The notes under the pieces are model-generated. The model made no database searches. It was given only the letters and a program-made list of their open reading frames with translations, and was not told the DNA's origin. Made by a program: the position numbers and the translations under genes. 64,000 nucleotides of DNA. Origin: JBAXQQ01 sp037131695. Its GTDB lineage: Bacteria; Armatimonadota; Hebobacteria; CAIYQO01. The first letter of the stretch is position 1; each line of letters starts with the position of its first letter. The DNA is taken from contig CAZWZF010000008.1 of the NCBI GenBank assembly GCA_964638715.1, positions 62,001 to 126,000 on the forward strand. Direction: 5' to 3'. Positions 35,601 through 44,168 of this stretch are shown piece after piece.

Positions 35601-37385
35601 TCACTTAAAACAAATTCCGTCGCCGTTCCCCAGGGAATGCCATTGGTCCGCCGTGAAAGGTCCTGGTTCAACGTGGGTTAACCCACCACCGAGTAGGTCC
35701 GACTTAACACAGTCAGGTCCATCGCCCTCGTGGTGAAATTGCAGTTGCAGCGTATCGGCGCTAAAAGTGGCCGCCATATTGACCTGCCGCGAGTCCTCAT
35801 CCAGTCCGAAGAACGATTGCCAGGTCACGAGCTTCTGGTAATTCCCTGGTTCCGGATAGGCAATGTGGAAGCCGCAATTGTCGTTCGAGGAATCGAAGAG
35901 ATTGCCATTACTGACATTCTGCTCGCGCCGTCCGAATTCGATCCGCCGTGGACACCGGAATACGATGTTATTCAGAACTTGGTTAGCGCGGCACAGGGCG
36001 GTGCGCCCGTTGCTCTTTCGTTTTGCCTGACCGAGTGAGCACAGGATGGCGCCGCCTTCAGGGATCTCGCCAATCAGGTTGTGGGCGATCACGACGCACT
36101 CGTTGCAATCCGCATGAATGCCCGTGCCTCGGATGTCCCAGATCACATTATGGTCGATCAGGTTCCTTTCGAAGTTCATTTCTGAATAGATAGCAGCTGT
36201 GACCGTTTCGATATTCACAAACACATTGCCGGAAATGCGGTTGTTGACATTGTCCACATCCAGCCAGATCCCGCCGGCATGTTTCAGGTTGCGGAACAGG
36301 TTATCACGGATCAGACAATTCTCCGCAAAATGGAATTTGATGCCGGCGCATTCATACATCCGCTCCAAGTCCAGATAGCCGATGAATTCAATTCTGTTGT
36401 TTTCGAAAAGACTCGACTTCACTCCCCGTGAGCCGGCAATGCCGCACACGCCGCAATTAACAATCTGATTTCGCCGGACGATGTGATATCCCATGCCCTC
36501 GGTTTCGGTGGCATCCCAGCTTTCGGCACCCAGACTGATACCAACGCCGTTTGCGCCGTCAACGGTGCAGTTTTCGATAATCCAGTGATGCCCGCGGCAA
36601 GTGCTGAGGCTACCCCGTTGAGGAATCGGCAGGCCGTCGGCGGCGTTTTGCAGAACCAACCCGGCCACCCGGATGAATCCCAACCCCATTTCGCGTGGTG
36701 CAAACGTCTGCTCGCGCACTGTGATTTCAAGCGGTTCGACCGGTGCCACGTCACCCGGCAGACGAAAGTGAATCCGCAAGCCCGGTTCCTCAACCCAAAA
36801 TACACCGGCTTGGCTTGCCAGGTCGCAAGGGAAAGATACTTGCTTAAGCGGTTCGCCACGAAACCAGACACGGCCGCGACGAAGCAATGCGCGTTTCATC
36901 CAGTCCGGATCCTGTCGATCGCCGAAATGAAACAGGTATTCGTAGGCATTACGGGCAAGGAAGGGATTATACGCGACAAACGCAGTCTCGGGAAGATCTG
37001 CCATCCAGACCGTCACCTTTCCTTCTATCGCCGGGATATGCCAGCCTGCGCTTGGCTTCGCGGCCGGGAGGAATTCTTCCGTTGCTGTGATCACCACTCG
37101 CTCGTTCGGTGCCGCTTCGAAGGCAATCATACGATCGGGCCCGGTTCCGCCTCGTTGCAGGCACACCGTCTCGTGGTAAACGCCGGCATGAATCATAACT
37201 TTCTCACCAGGCTGCACGACCCGGCTGGCGGCACCAATGGTCTTGAAAGGCGCGTCCACCGTGCCCGAATTCCCATCCGCAGCCGCGTCATTGTCCTGGG
37301 CCACATGAAGGGTGCGAGCGTAAACAGTTTGGTCGTCCCAAAACGGGAAAAGGGTGCCATCAGGCAAACGGTCAAAGAACGTCAT
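35601..37385 (-). CDS. Right-handed parallel beta-helix protein (lyase-like)
   Basis: The protein has 594 aa. An N-terminal DUF1565-like segment (DAPFKTIGAASRVVQPGEKV, then IHAGVYHETV) is followed by repeated beta-helix rungs such as WIIENCTVDGANGVGI, IVRRNQIVNCGVCGI, CLIRDNLFRNLKHAGGI and LIDHNVIWDIRGTGI. Polysaccharide lyases of PL6-like and related families and some glycosidases have this fold; the catalytic residues cannot be assigned. No signal peptide is evident. The ATG at 37385 follows AAAGGAGACCTGC, the best Shine-Dalgarno in this block, and overlaps the orphan gene by 14 bases. Confidence 0.72.
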   Translation of the reverse strand: MTFFDRLPDGTLFPFWDDQTVYARTLHVAQDNDAAADGNSGTVDAPFKTIGAASRVVQPGEKVMIHAGVYHETVCLQRGGTGPDRMIAFEAAPNERVVITATEEFLPAAKPSAGWHIPAIEGKVTVWMADLPETAFVAYNPFLARNAYEYLFHFGDRQDPDWMKRALLRRGRVWFRGEPLKQVSFPCDLASQAGVFWVEEPGLRIHFRLPGDVAPVEPLEITVREQTFAPREMGLGFIRVAGLVLQNAADGLPIPQRGSLSTCRGHHWIIENCTVDGANGVGISLGAESWDATETEGMGYHIVRRNQIVNCGVCGIAGSRGVKSSLFENNRIEFIGYLDLERMYECAGIKFHFAENCLIRDNLFRNLKHAGGIWLDVDNVNNRISGNVFVNIETVTAAIYSEMNFERNLIDHNVIWDIRGTGIHADCNECVVIAHNLIGEIPEGGAILCSLGQAKRKSNGRTALCRANQVLNNIVFRCPRRIEFGRREQNVSNGNLFDSSNDNCGFHIAYPEPGNYQKLVTWQSFFGLDEDSRQVNMAATFSADTLQLQFHHEGDGPDCVKSDLLGGGLTHVEPGPFTADQWHSLGNGDGICFK

Positions 37386-37914
37386 GCAGGTCTCCTTTCT
37401 GATTTAACCAACGATTGGACGTTGCACGGTACATAGACTTCGTCAGATAAACGGCGGAATGAGGCATCAAACCCTTTTTGCTGGTCGGATACTGCCAGTT
37501 AGCGGCCGTACCTTCTAAAATCAAGCAGGAAAGATCCGTGGGTATCAAGCGGTGGTTGACAATAACGACAGAGTGACCGAACCAGCCGGTATCGACGCCG
37601 AACACGGAAGCCGTCAGCGGGACGGGCTCCGGCTCGGTGGACAGTTGCACGCGCCCAGTGCCCAGTGCCTGCGCGCTGACCTCCAGGATATAGAACGAAT
37701 AACCGAGTGTCCCGTCCCATCCTGGTTGCAGGCGCGTCTCGAGCCCGGCCTGATTGACGATCCGCAAGGGCGCGGTCGATTTAAGAACCACCCTCGCCCA
37801 CCCGGCTGCATGGAACTCGAACGTCAGGCCGCCGGCATCGTCAGCGGTAAGCACCGCACCATCCAAGCACCATGCCGCGTGGTCGGGTTGCAGGATAAAT
37901 ATCGGCAAAGTCAT
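37372..37914 (-). CDS. Uncharacterised 180-aa protein
   Basis: I do not recognise a family. The sequence begins MTLPIFILQPDHAAWCLDG and is rich in predicted beta-strand (FHAAGWARVVLKS, YSFYILEVSAQALG), with a Trp- and Tyr-containing C-terminal third. There is no signal peptide. The start overlaps the heparinase stop as ATGA and the end overlaps the beta-helix start, so it is tightly embedded between two putative lyases. A small beta-sandwich partner, or a sugar-binding subunit acting on the same substrate, is possible, but this is inference from position. Confidence 0.65.
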   Translation of the reverse strand: MTLPIFILQPDHAAWCLDGAVLTADDAGGLTFEFHAAGWARVVLKSTAPLRIVNQAGLETRLQPGWDGTLGYSFYILEVSAQALGTGRVQLSTEPEPVPLTASVFGVDTGWFGHSVVIVNHRLIPTDLSCLILEGTAANWQYPTSKKGLMPHSAVYLTKSMYRATSNRWLNQKGDLHDVL

Positions 37915-40418
37915 GGTTGCGCCTCCCAGCCGGTGTTGCCATGGAAGAATCGTTCCGTCCGGCCCCGCCACCAGCGGACGCCGGCCCCACCGTCCGCGCT
38001 CAGGTCATAAGCCAGCATGATTTCGCCTTGTTCGGCGCGGAGGCCGTCCGCAGAGGCTGTGAACTGCCAGCGCCCGGCCGTGGCCCCAGCCGGCAGCAGT
38101 TCAAGCACCGTCAGCAGCCGGTGACTACGCGCCGGCGCGGTGACCAACCGCACGAGATTCACGGGCCGGTGCTGATCGTCAATGCTGCATTCGGCAGCGT
38201 CCACGACGCTGGGCGTCCAGTTAACGGCGGCCACGCGCAGACTCACGCCGAGGGCGCGAATCCACGCCTCGCGTCCCCGCACTTCCACCGGCTGCGTAGT
38301 GTGCAGCCTGAAGCTCATCTCAAGCAACTGGCCGGCCTCGATCACATCCTCGATCAGGAACAGGGTCGGCGTGGGCGAGCAGATGCGGCGCAGGTTGGTC
38401 TCGAACAGCCCGTCCGGCCATGCTCCGGCGTTGTCGGACGCGAGCAGCACCAGTCCGTCGACCTCTATGCACTCGCCGAGACGCGCGCCGTAGGCGTGTT
38501 CGCCCCACCCGGGCTGGACGAACGGCACGCCGTCCGCACGGGGTTCGGGATATAGCAGGCTGTGGGCGGCGGCGCAGTGGAGAAAGGCGTTCTCCGCCTC
38601 GTGGTAGGCCAGTATGCCACGGTCAATCACCAGCGGCTTTCCGGCGGCTTCGAGGATGATACTGCCCTTGTCCTCGTGAAAGTGCCCCCCATAGGCCGGA
38701 CCGCTGCACAGATGCAGATGCACCGCGCCCAGCGCGGCATCCTGCCGCACCGAGGCTGCCTGGCCACCCAGAGGAAAGACGGAGAAACGGTGTTCCGTAT
38801 CCGGTGTTCGGGATTCAGTGTTGTCCAAGTCCAGGCCGCCGCAGCCTGCCATTGCCAAGCCGAAGTGATCGACACCGGTGCCGAAGCCGCCATGCCCAGG
38901 TTCGGCGGGGGCGGCAAGCTCCGCGGCGAGCAGCCGCTTCCATTCGGGCCGGTCGGTTATCAGGCTGAATACCACCACGGTGTTGGGGGGATACCCAACC
39001 TGGTTGTGGGCGTCGTTGATGCCGAGATAGCAGGTGCCGGCGCCGAGGGTCGAGAGCAGGCTGAGCGCGAAGTCACCCGTACGCCGCAGTTTTTCCGAGG
39101 CATAGTCCTTCAGCGGCCGGCGATGATGACGCGCCAGCACGTAATAGAGCGGCGAGACGTCCAGAAACGTATGCGCCCAGTAGCCGGGCCCTTCGAGGAT
39201 GACACCGTCATCGAGGATGTAGGCATCCATCATCTCGTGCAGATCGCGTTCGGCCTCGGCAAGCTGAGATGCGTAGCGCGGATGGCTTGGGATCAGCGCC
39301 AGCAGGCCCAGAATGCGGCCGATGCTGAAGACGATTCCCTGGTTCATGGAACGGATGTATTCCTTCCGTTTGAAGTCGCTCTCGATACGGGGAAAGCCCT
39401 TCATGACGATCGCGTCCTCGACCACCCGGCGACCGCGCGGGGTGAACCATGCGCCGGCCCAGTCCAGCACCAGCGCGCAGGCCGCCGAATAGTACGTCTC
39501 CTGGAACGAGGCATGATGCCAGGTCGCGCCCGGGTGTACGCCCATCGGGCTTTCGCACCAGTGCGTGCAATGGGCGACGGCAAGCGCCATGCGCGCCGCC
39601 ATGCGGGAAAACTCGGGATTCTGGTCGATGAGCCCCATCAAAGCCAGTGGCTCCATCTTGTGATACAAGTAGGGCTTCCAGTTGTCACGCACCCGCGTCC
39701 AACGCAGGTCCGGCGCCGGGACGAGGGTCCCGACCATCTTTTCCGGTTCGAGTTTCATGGACTCCAACGCCTGGCGGCGCAGGGTGTCGGCCAGCGGCTT
39801 CAGCGGCCCGGACAGGCAGCGCACGCGCAACGTTTCCAGTTCGTCCGCGCCGAAGAGGATGCCGAGTGCCGGCGCCGGTTCTGCAGGTTTTGGAACAAGG
39901 CAATACGGCCAATCGAGCGTGAAGGGGCTGGGCCGGGCCTCGAGCCGGGCCTGCGCCGCGCGATTGGCCAGCCCAAGCCAGCGCAAGGCTACGGTTGCCG
40001 GCCGCGATTCGAGCAACGAGAACTCAAGCGTGAAGGCGTCCAGCCGCGCGCCGGCCAGTGTACCGTCGATCTCCTGCATCCCGCCATCACCGACATGACT
40101 GTCAAGAATGACGACTGCGCCTCCGTCCACCGTGCCGGTGATGCGCAACCGCACGTAGGGCGGCTGGCAGGCGAAGACGCGGAAGACGTCGTAGCCGGCA
40201 ATAGCCAGCGGCGCGCGGCAGACCAGGGTCAGCGCCGCGGCGCCAACCGGCGCACGGTCGATGACCACATCCACACTGGACCAGGCCGGTTCGGCCCGCG
40301 CCGCGCAACCCGCACCTGACCGGACCTCAAACGTTTCAAGAAGATTGCCATTGTCGAAAAACGGGGCGAAGATGGCTTCAGCTTCATTGATGGGAACAGG
40401 AATCATGTCCAGCATCAT
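37911..40418 (-). CDS. Heparinase II/III family protein (large form)
   Basis: The protein has 835 aa. An N-terminal beta-sandwich-like part (1-200) precedes an alpha-toroid (about 210-540) with WHHASFQETYYSAACAL and DDGVILEGPGYWAHTFLDVSPLYY when read in two pieces. The C-terminal Heparinase II/III beta domain starts near 560, with YGGHFHEDKGSIILEAAGK and VIDRGILAY. The Tyr and His pair of GPGYWAH is a good catalytic candidate. A beta-eliminative lyase on uronic-acid glycans is likely. AGGGGGATTACG precedes a double ATG at 40418. The start overlaps the chimeric remnant's stop as ATGA. Its N-terminus matches the gene at the left window edge. Confidence 0.8.
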   Translation of the reverse strand: MMLDMIPVPINEAEAIFAPFFDNGNLLETFEVRSGAGCAARAEPAWSSVDVVIDRAPVGAAALTLVCRAPLAIAGYDVFRVFACQPPYVRLRITGTVDGGAVVILDSHVGDGGMQEIDGTLAGARLDAFTLEFSLLESRPATVALRWLGLANRAAQARLEARPSPFTLDWPYCLVPKPAEPAPALGILFGADELETLRVRCLSGPLKPLADTLRRQALESMKLEPEKMVGTLVPAPDLRWTRVRDNWKPYLYHKMEPLALMGLIDQNPEFSRMAARMALAVAHCTHWCESPMGVHPGATWHHASFQETYYSAACALVLDWAGAWFTPRGRRVVEDAIVMKGFPRIESDFKRKEYIRSMNQGIVFSIGRILGLLALIPSHPRYASQLAEAERDLHEMMDAYILDDGVILEGPGYWAHTFLDVSPLYYVLARHHRRPLKDYASEKLRRTGDFALSLLSTLGAGTCYLGINDAHNQVGYPPNTVVVFSLITDRPEWKRLLAAELAAPAEPGHGGFGTGVDHFGLAMAGCGGLDLDNTESRTPDTEHRFSVFPLGGQAASVRQDAALGAVHLHLCSGPAYGGHFHEDKGSIILEAAGKPLVIDRGILAYHEAENAFLHCAAAHSLLYPEPRADGVPFVQPGWGEHAYGARLGECIEVDGLVLLASDNAGAWPDGLFETNLRRICSPTPTLFLIEDVIEAGQLLEMSFRLHTTQPVEVRGREAWIRALGVSLRVAAVNWTPSVVDAAECSIDDQHRPVNLVRLVTAPARSHRLLTVLELLPAGATAGRWQFTASADGLRAEQGEIMLAYDLSADGGAGVRWWRGRTERFFHGNTGWEAQP

Positions 40419-40651
40419 CGTAATCCCCCTATGTGATAGGCCGCCCCGTTCTCCAGATTGAAGATCGGCCCCAGTTCGGCGTGCCGTTCTACCTTCATAA
40501 CTTTACAGAGCGGACACGACATATAACACCCGGAGAAACGCACACCATTTTCCGCAAGTCGGTCAAGATTCGGTGTATGCACATCCCGATTGCCAAAAAA
40601 TCCCATGCCAGCTTTAGATAATTGGTCTGCAATGATTATTAAAATATTCAC
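40415..40651 (-). pseudogene. In-frame chimera: sulfatase start joined to glycosidase end
   Basis: The 78-codon frame starts with GTG at 40651 after GAAGGAAAGC. Codons 1-49 match the start of the 26857 sulfatase (NILIIIADQLSK, HTPNLDRLAENGVRFSGCY, CPLC) and break at the active-site Cys. After a short join, HAELGPIFNLENGAAYHIGG matches the end of the 18350 glycosidase (GPVFDLAGGAAYELEGK). The stop overlaps the heparinase start as ATGA. It cannot be an active enzyme. The simplest reading is a deletion that fused a sulfatase gene to a glycosidase gene which once preceded the heparinase. Confidence 0.85.
40522..40584. repeat. 63-bp perfect repeat, second copy
   Basis: This segment is identical to 28098-28160 in the intact sulfatase gene. 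It shows that the duplicated gene start is young compared with most paralogs in the window. Confidence 0.9.
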
Positions 40652-40678
40652 ATGCTTTCCTTCAAAACATATCAATAG

Positions 40679-40785
40679 ATGATGTTAGTATCACTGATTA
40701 AATATGTATCAGAAATTCTAAAAGTGATTATTTTGTGAATACTAACATCATTTCATATCAGTCTTGTCCGGTAAATTACTGATAT
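40679..40785. repeat. Cluster of inverted repeats in AT-rich spacer
   Basis: ATGATGTTAGTAT (40679-40691) and ATACTAACATCAT (40739-40751) are perfect 13-bp inverted arms around 47 bases. Next to them ATATCAGT (40755-40762) and ACTGATAT (40778-40785) form a second perfect pair around 15 bases. The element lies between the 42-codon ORF and the chimeric remnant. It lacks the GC-rich stem and T-run of an intrinsic terminator. It might be an operator cluster, an RNA structure or a miniature mobile-element relic. Confidence 0.6.
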
Positions 40786-40798
40786 CAATTATACATTA

Positions 40799-40927
40799 TT
40801 AACATTCATCAATTCCACCAATACGACTTGCGGGACGAGTAACCATCCAAAGAACTGCAACTCTATTTCGCGCAAGTTGCGCGAAATCATAGGTAACTCC
40901 CCGCATCCGTATACAGATATCCATCAT
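40799..40927 (-). CDS. 42-codon ORF of unknown function
   Basis: An ATG-ATG start at 40927 is preceded by AAGGTGACA, a plausible ribosome-binding site that overlaps the end of the 40935 gene. The product begins MMDICIRMRGVTYDFAQL and contains WMVTRPASRIGG. It ends at TAA at 40799. I recognise no family. It contains the inverted repeat TTTCGCGC-AACTT-GCGCGAAA at DNA level (near 40868-40888), so the region may instead be a terminator-like hairpin with accidental coding potential, or a remnant of a larger gene. Confidence 0.35.
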   Translation of the reverse strand: MMDICIRMRGVTYDFAQLARNRVAVLWMVTRPASRIGGIDEC

Positions 40928-40934
40928 TGTCACC

Positions 40935-43844
40935 TTACTTGGACGCGTCAGGAATGAGAGCCTGATTGCTGAATCGGAAATCGCTCAAGCGTCCCTTAAA
41001 TTCACAGGGCACTGACTTATTGTCGTGAAATGCCGTGATTGGGGAGCCAAAAAAATTATAAGTCATTCCACCAAGTCGTGGTGGCACATAGCTCCTCGGA
41101 ATCTTGCGTGCAACCGTTTTGCCGACCAACGTACCATCCAGATAGAGGCTCAGTTTGTCGTTCTCGACCGTGTCGGTGGCGCCTGCGAGAACCAGCGTTA
41201 CCTGATACCACTTGTCCGGCTGAACCTCGCCAGATGTGATCCAACTTCCTCTCCCCGGCCATTCTGTGGCCCATGAACCAGCATAGATTTTGCCTTCGAA
41301 AAGGTAAATATTCGTGCCCCACATATACGAACCGTCCGCATACAGCATCTGGCGCGGCAGGATGGAGGCCGCCTTGAAACGGAAGGAGATAGTCCGGTTG
41401 GCTACCCCCTTAGCGTCCATGACGGTGTCATTGTCCATGGCCAGCCAAACGCCTTCGTTCAACAGGGGATTCCCGGAGAACTCCAGCACAGGCCCACGAT
41501 CGGGATCAGCTACAATTTTTCCTCCCGCAACCAGTGCCCGCGCCTTGGACCCGGCATTTGGAAGCTGGCTGTAGGTAGTGAGGATTTCACCATGCTGTCC
41601 CGCCCATCCCCATGGGCCTTTCCACTCGAACAATTGGGTCAATGGCAGGTTGTAGAGAAGTTCAGAGGCCGGTTTCTTGCCGACAAAGATCTCCTGTTGC
41701 CCAACCACCTTTTGGCCGCTCTTCGTGATGCCAGTGGCAGTGACGAGATAAACTCCTTCCTTGGCAAAGGTAATTTTCACCGGCTCGAGTTTGTCCTGCT
41801 TGATTTCCCTGTCCTCGCCCCAGGTCCAGACAAATTCTGCAATGGGTTCCGCTGGCGGACAAGTGACTGCGGCATTTACGAGCACCTCGCGGCCGGCGGA
41901 TACATATTTGTCCGCCAAGCTTAAAGCAATCTCCGCCGGACCTCCGGCGAGTAACGTCTTAACCGATCGGTCAGCCTCATTGACGACAAAGAACGATCCG
42001 CTCATCGGAACCGAATCGAGCTTCACATCGCCGAAGCCCGGCAACTGGACCTTCGTGTTGCCTACCGCGCCGAGAGGTGCGTGGGCGTAGATGAGCCAAC
42101 TGCGTTTCGGTTGCTCACCTTTCATCAGGGCGACGGAAAATACTCGCAGAGAGGCGTTGTCCCAGGGGTCCTTGCCCGCTTCATACGGCGTCATCGCCTC
42201 AGGGAGCGCGTTTGCACGCAGTTCTGCCTCCGGCACCCAGGCTCCGCGGGAAGGGTTGGCATCGCAAGTCAACAGATACCACCGATCTATCGCCTTCCAG
42301 CTCTTCTTTTGCTCCTCGGTCCATTCGTCCCACTTCGCCGGACGGCGGGCCGACGGTTCAAAGCGGTTAGGCACCAGCTTGCCGAAGCGCCAGAATTCCC
42401 GCAGCACCGGATAGGCCCACGGACGGTCGACCATGGCCAGCGTGCGCTGCCAGGCGGCGTCCACATAGGCGTTGCGCCGGGAATCGCCGCGGAACTCAAA
42501 GTAGAGCTTCGGACGCATTACCCAGAGGCCGAATTGAAAAACCCCCTCATAACGGTTGAAATCCCAGCGCTGACCAGAAAGCGCATATTGCGCCGTCTTT
42601 GCCGGGTTTGAGACACCTTTACCCCTGGAACGCCAGATATTCGACACGGGGTCCCCGTCCCAAAAGATGGACGACCAGAAAAAGGATGGGTCTGCTTTGA
42701 GTATCCCCGTCTGAGTGGCAAACATGTTCATAGCATCATGTTGCAGACCGGTCGCGGCGAAATCGGTTTTTCCAGGTTGCCAGTCGTTGTCGTAGAACTC
42801 TGGCATGCCGCCGTCATGCGGTCTCCTGAGGTTGTTGTAGGCGACGAACCGTAGATTTTTACTCCAACTCGGCGAAACACAGGCGGCCCGCGCCGCGGCA
42901 AACATCGCCTGATAGCGTTCGTCATAGCCCTCGGCGGTCACTTTCGTCAGAAATGCCACATCGTGTGGCCCATGGCCATACTTCGCTAAAAACCTGTCCG
43001 ACTTTGGATCGACCTGAGCCTTGCCTGCTTCGTTGTTATCCAGAAAAATCACCAACGGCGGGTCGGGATAGATTTTCTGGATCTCGACCATCATCGGATT
43101 ACTGAACCAGAAGGTCCCGAATTCCTGCCAAGGCTCGATTGGCCCGCAGGGGTCCATGGACGGGTTCTTCTCTGCAGCCTTGCCCTTGATCAGCAACCGT
43201 GGATCCTTTTCAGGCGCAATCGGCTCCCTGGTGACCTGGCTACGGCGCTGGACGAGGGTGAGCGGATAAGTAGCATAGTTCCAGCCGCGAAAGGCGATGG
43301 GCAACTTATGATCACGGCAGAACTCCAAGGCCGGCCGCCATTGATCCAGCAAATCGTCGGCCTGCTTCTTGGCCTGGGTCAGACCGGGGTTGTTGCCGGG
43401 ATTGGGTGCGGAATATGTCCGCGTCGCCAAGGACATCGTGTCGATGAAGGTTGGGATAACATGATGTCCCTTCTTAACCAACTCTACGAAGTAGTTTGGA
43501 TCCCAGCCCAGCGGAGAATCTCCGGGATTCTTCGATAGCTTGGGCAAATCACACATCCAGTTTCCAGTCAGCGGCAGCGGACGACCCGCGGGATCGAGGT
43601 AGCTGATGTTGACCCACTGGCGCAAATCCTCCTCCGCGCCACTGCCTTTCTTTGCCGGAACAGAAGCCACGGTCGCCGGAGCCGCCGTTTTCCCCTTAAT
43701 CAAGTCATCCGGCGTCCAGTCTGCACCATAATGTGTTGCCGGATCAAACACCGTAACCTGACCCTGCGCTACAATAAAGCTCAGTAGAAACAGACAAATC
43801 ATCATAAAGATTACCGACAGAATCTTCCCCATAAACTTTTTCAT
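40935..43844 (-). CDS. Large secreted protein with PKD-like and LamG-like domains
   Basis: The protein has 969 aa. An N-terminal signal peptide (hydrophobic residues about 8-26, ending near VAQGQ) shows export. Residues about 60-600 look like a divergent TIM-barrel enzyme (KKGHHVIPTFIDTM, LPIAFRGWNYATY, VIFLDNNEAGK), but I cannot name the family. A PKD-like strand set lies near 660-705 (KITFAKEGVYLVTATG). A concanavalin-A/LamG-like domain occupies about 780-960 (WYQVTLVLAGA, LSLYLDGTLVG). It probably attacks or binds the polymer outside the cytoplasm. The start has GGAGAAAAATT upstream. The preceding 325-base spacer suggests its own promoter. Confidence 0.65.
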   Translation of the reverse strand: MKKFMGKILSVIFMMICLFLLSFIVAQGQVTVFDPATHYGADWTPDDLIKGKTAAPATVASVPAKKGSGAEEDLRQWVNISYLDPAGRPLPLTGNWMCDLPKLSKNPGDSPLGWDPNYFVELVKKGHHVIPTFIDTMSLATRTYSAPNPGNNPGLTQAKKQADDLLDQWRPALEFCRDHKLPIAFRGWNYATYPLTLVQRRSQVTREPIAPEKDPRLLIKGKAAEKNPSMDPCGPIEPWQEFGTFWFSNPMMVEIQKIYPDPPLVIFLDNNEAGKAQVDPKSDRFLAKYGHGPHDVAFLTKVTAEGYDERYQAMFAAARAACVSPSWSKNLRFVAYNNLRRPHDGGMPEFYDNDWQPGKTDFAATGLQHDAMNMFATQTGILKADPSFFWSSIFWDGDPVSNIWRSRGKGVSNPAKTAQYALSGQRWDFNRYEGVFQFGLWVMRPKLYFEFRGDSRRNAYVDAAWQRTLAMVDRPWAYPVLREFWRFGKLVPNRFEPSARRPAKWDEWTEEQKKSWKAIDRWYLLTCDANPSRGAWVPEAELRANALPEAMTPYEAGKDPWDNASLRVFSVALMKGEQPKRSWLIYAHAPLGAVGNTKVQLPGFGDVKLDSVPMSGSFFVVNEADRSVKTLLAGGPAEIALSLADKYVSAGREVLVNAAVTCPPAEPIAEFVWTWGEDREIKQDKLEPVKITFAKEGVYLVTATGITKSGQKVVGQQEIFVGKKPASELLYNLPLTQLFEWKGPWGWAGQHGEILTTYSQLPNAGSKARALVAGGKIVADPDRGPVLEFSGNPLLNEGVWLAMDNDTVMDAKGVANRTISFRFKAASILPRQMLYADGSYMWGTNIYLFEGKIYAGSWATEWPGRGSWITSGEVQPDKWYQVTLVLAGATDTVENDKLSLYLDGTLVGKTVARKIPRSYVPPRLGGMTYNFFGSPITAFHDNKSVPCEFKGRLSDFRFSNQALIPDASK

Positions 43845-43904
43845 AATTTTTCTCCATTATAGATATGATGCAAACGGAGCATATCTTGTATAACCATTGC
43901 AGGA

Positions 43905-43941
43905 ATGGTACCTATCAATTAAAGCTTGATAAAGTTACCAT
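43905..43941. promoter_or_regulatory. Nested inverted repeats upstream of the 40935 gene
   Basis: ATGGTA (43905-43910) pairs with TACCAT (43936-43941) and TATCAA (43913-43918) with TTGATA (43926-43931). The element lies 61 to 97 bases before the ATG at 43844. It shares the ATGGTA/TACCAT arms with the site at 44078-44098, which suggests two binding sites of one regulator. Confidence 0.4.
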
Positions 43942-44077
43942 ATCAGATTATTTAGTTAGACTGTATCAGCAAAAATAATTTTTACTGTACTTCAAGATAT
44001 CCCAAAATTCTAACTCATGCCCCGAATGAATTCCATGTTCTGGAATAACTCAAAATAGTTGTGGACCCATTTTCATA

Positions 44078-44098
44078 ATGGTAATTATCGGTTACCAT
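44078..44098. promoter_or_regulatory. Inverted repeat ATGGTAA-N7-TTACCAT
   Basis: This is a perfect 7-bp inverted repeat with a 7-base spacer. It lies in the AT-rich gap 43845-44168, which holds no gene I can support. The arms recur in the element at 43905-43941. Confidence 0.4.
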
Positions 44099-44168
44099 CT
44101 AAATAACGAATCCTGCCTTTTCCACATCTGTAGCCAAATGCCATTGCCATGGCTCAATTTTCCCTAAG

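Noticed and set aside
38562..40319. Plus-strand frame of 585 codons opposite the large heparinase
   Set aside because: Same reasoning: the minus-strand heparinase is supported by domain motifs and start signals, and the antisense frame shows low-complexity composition.
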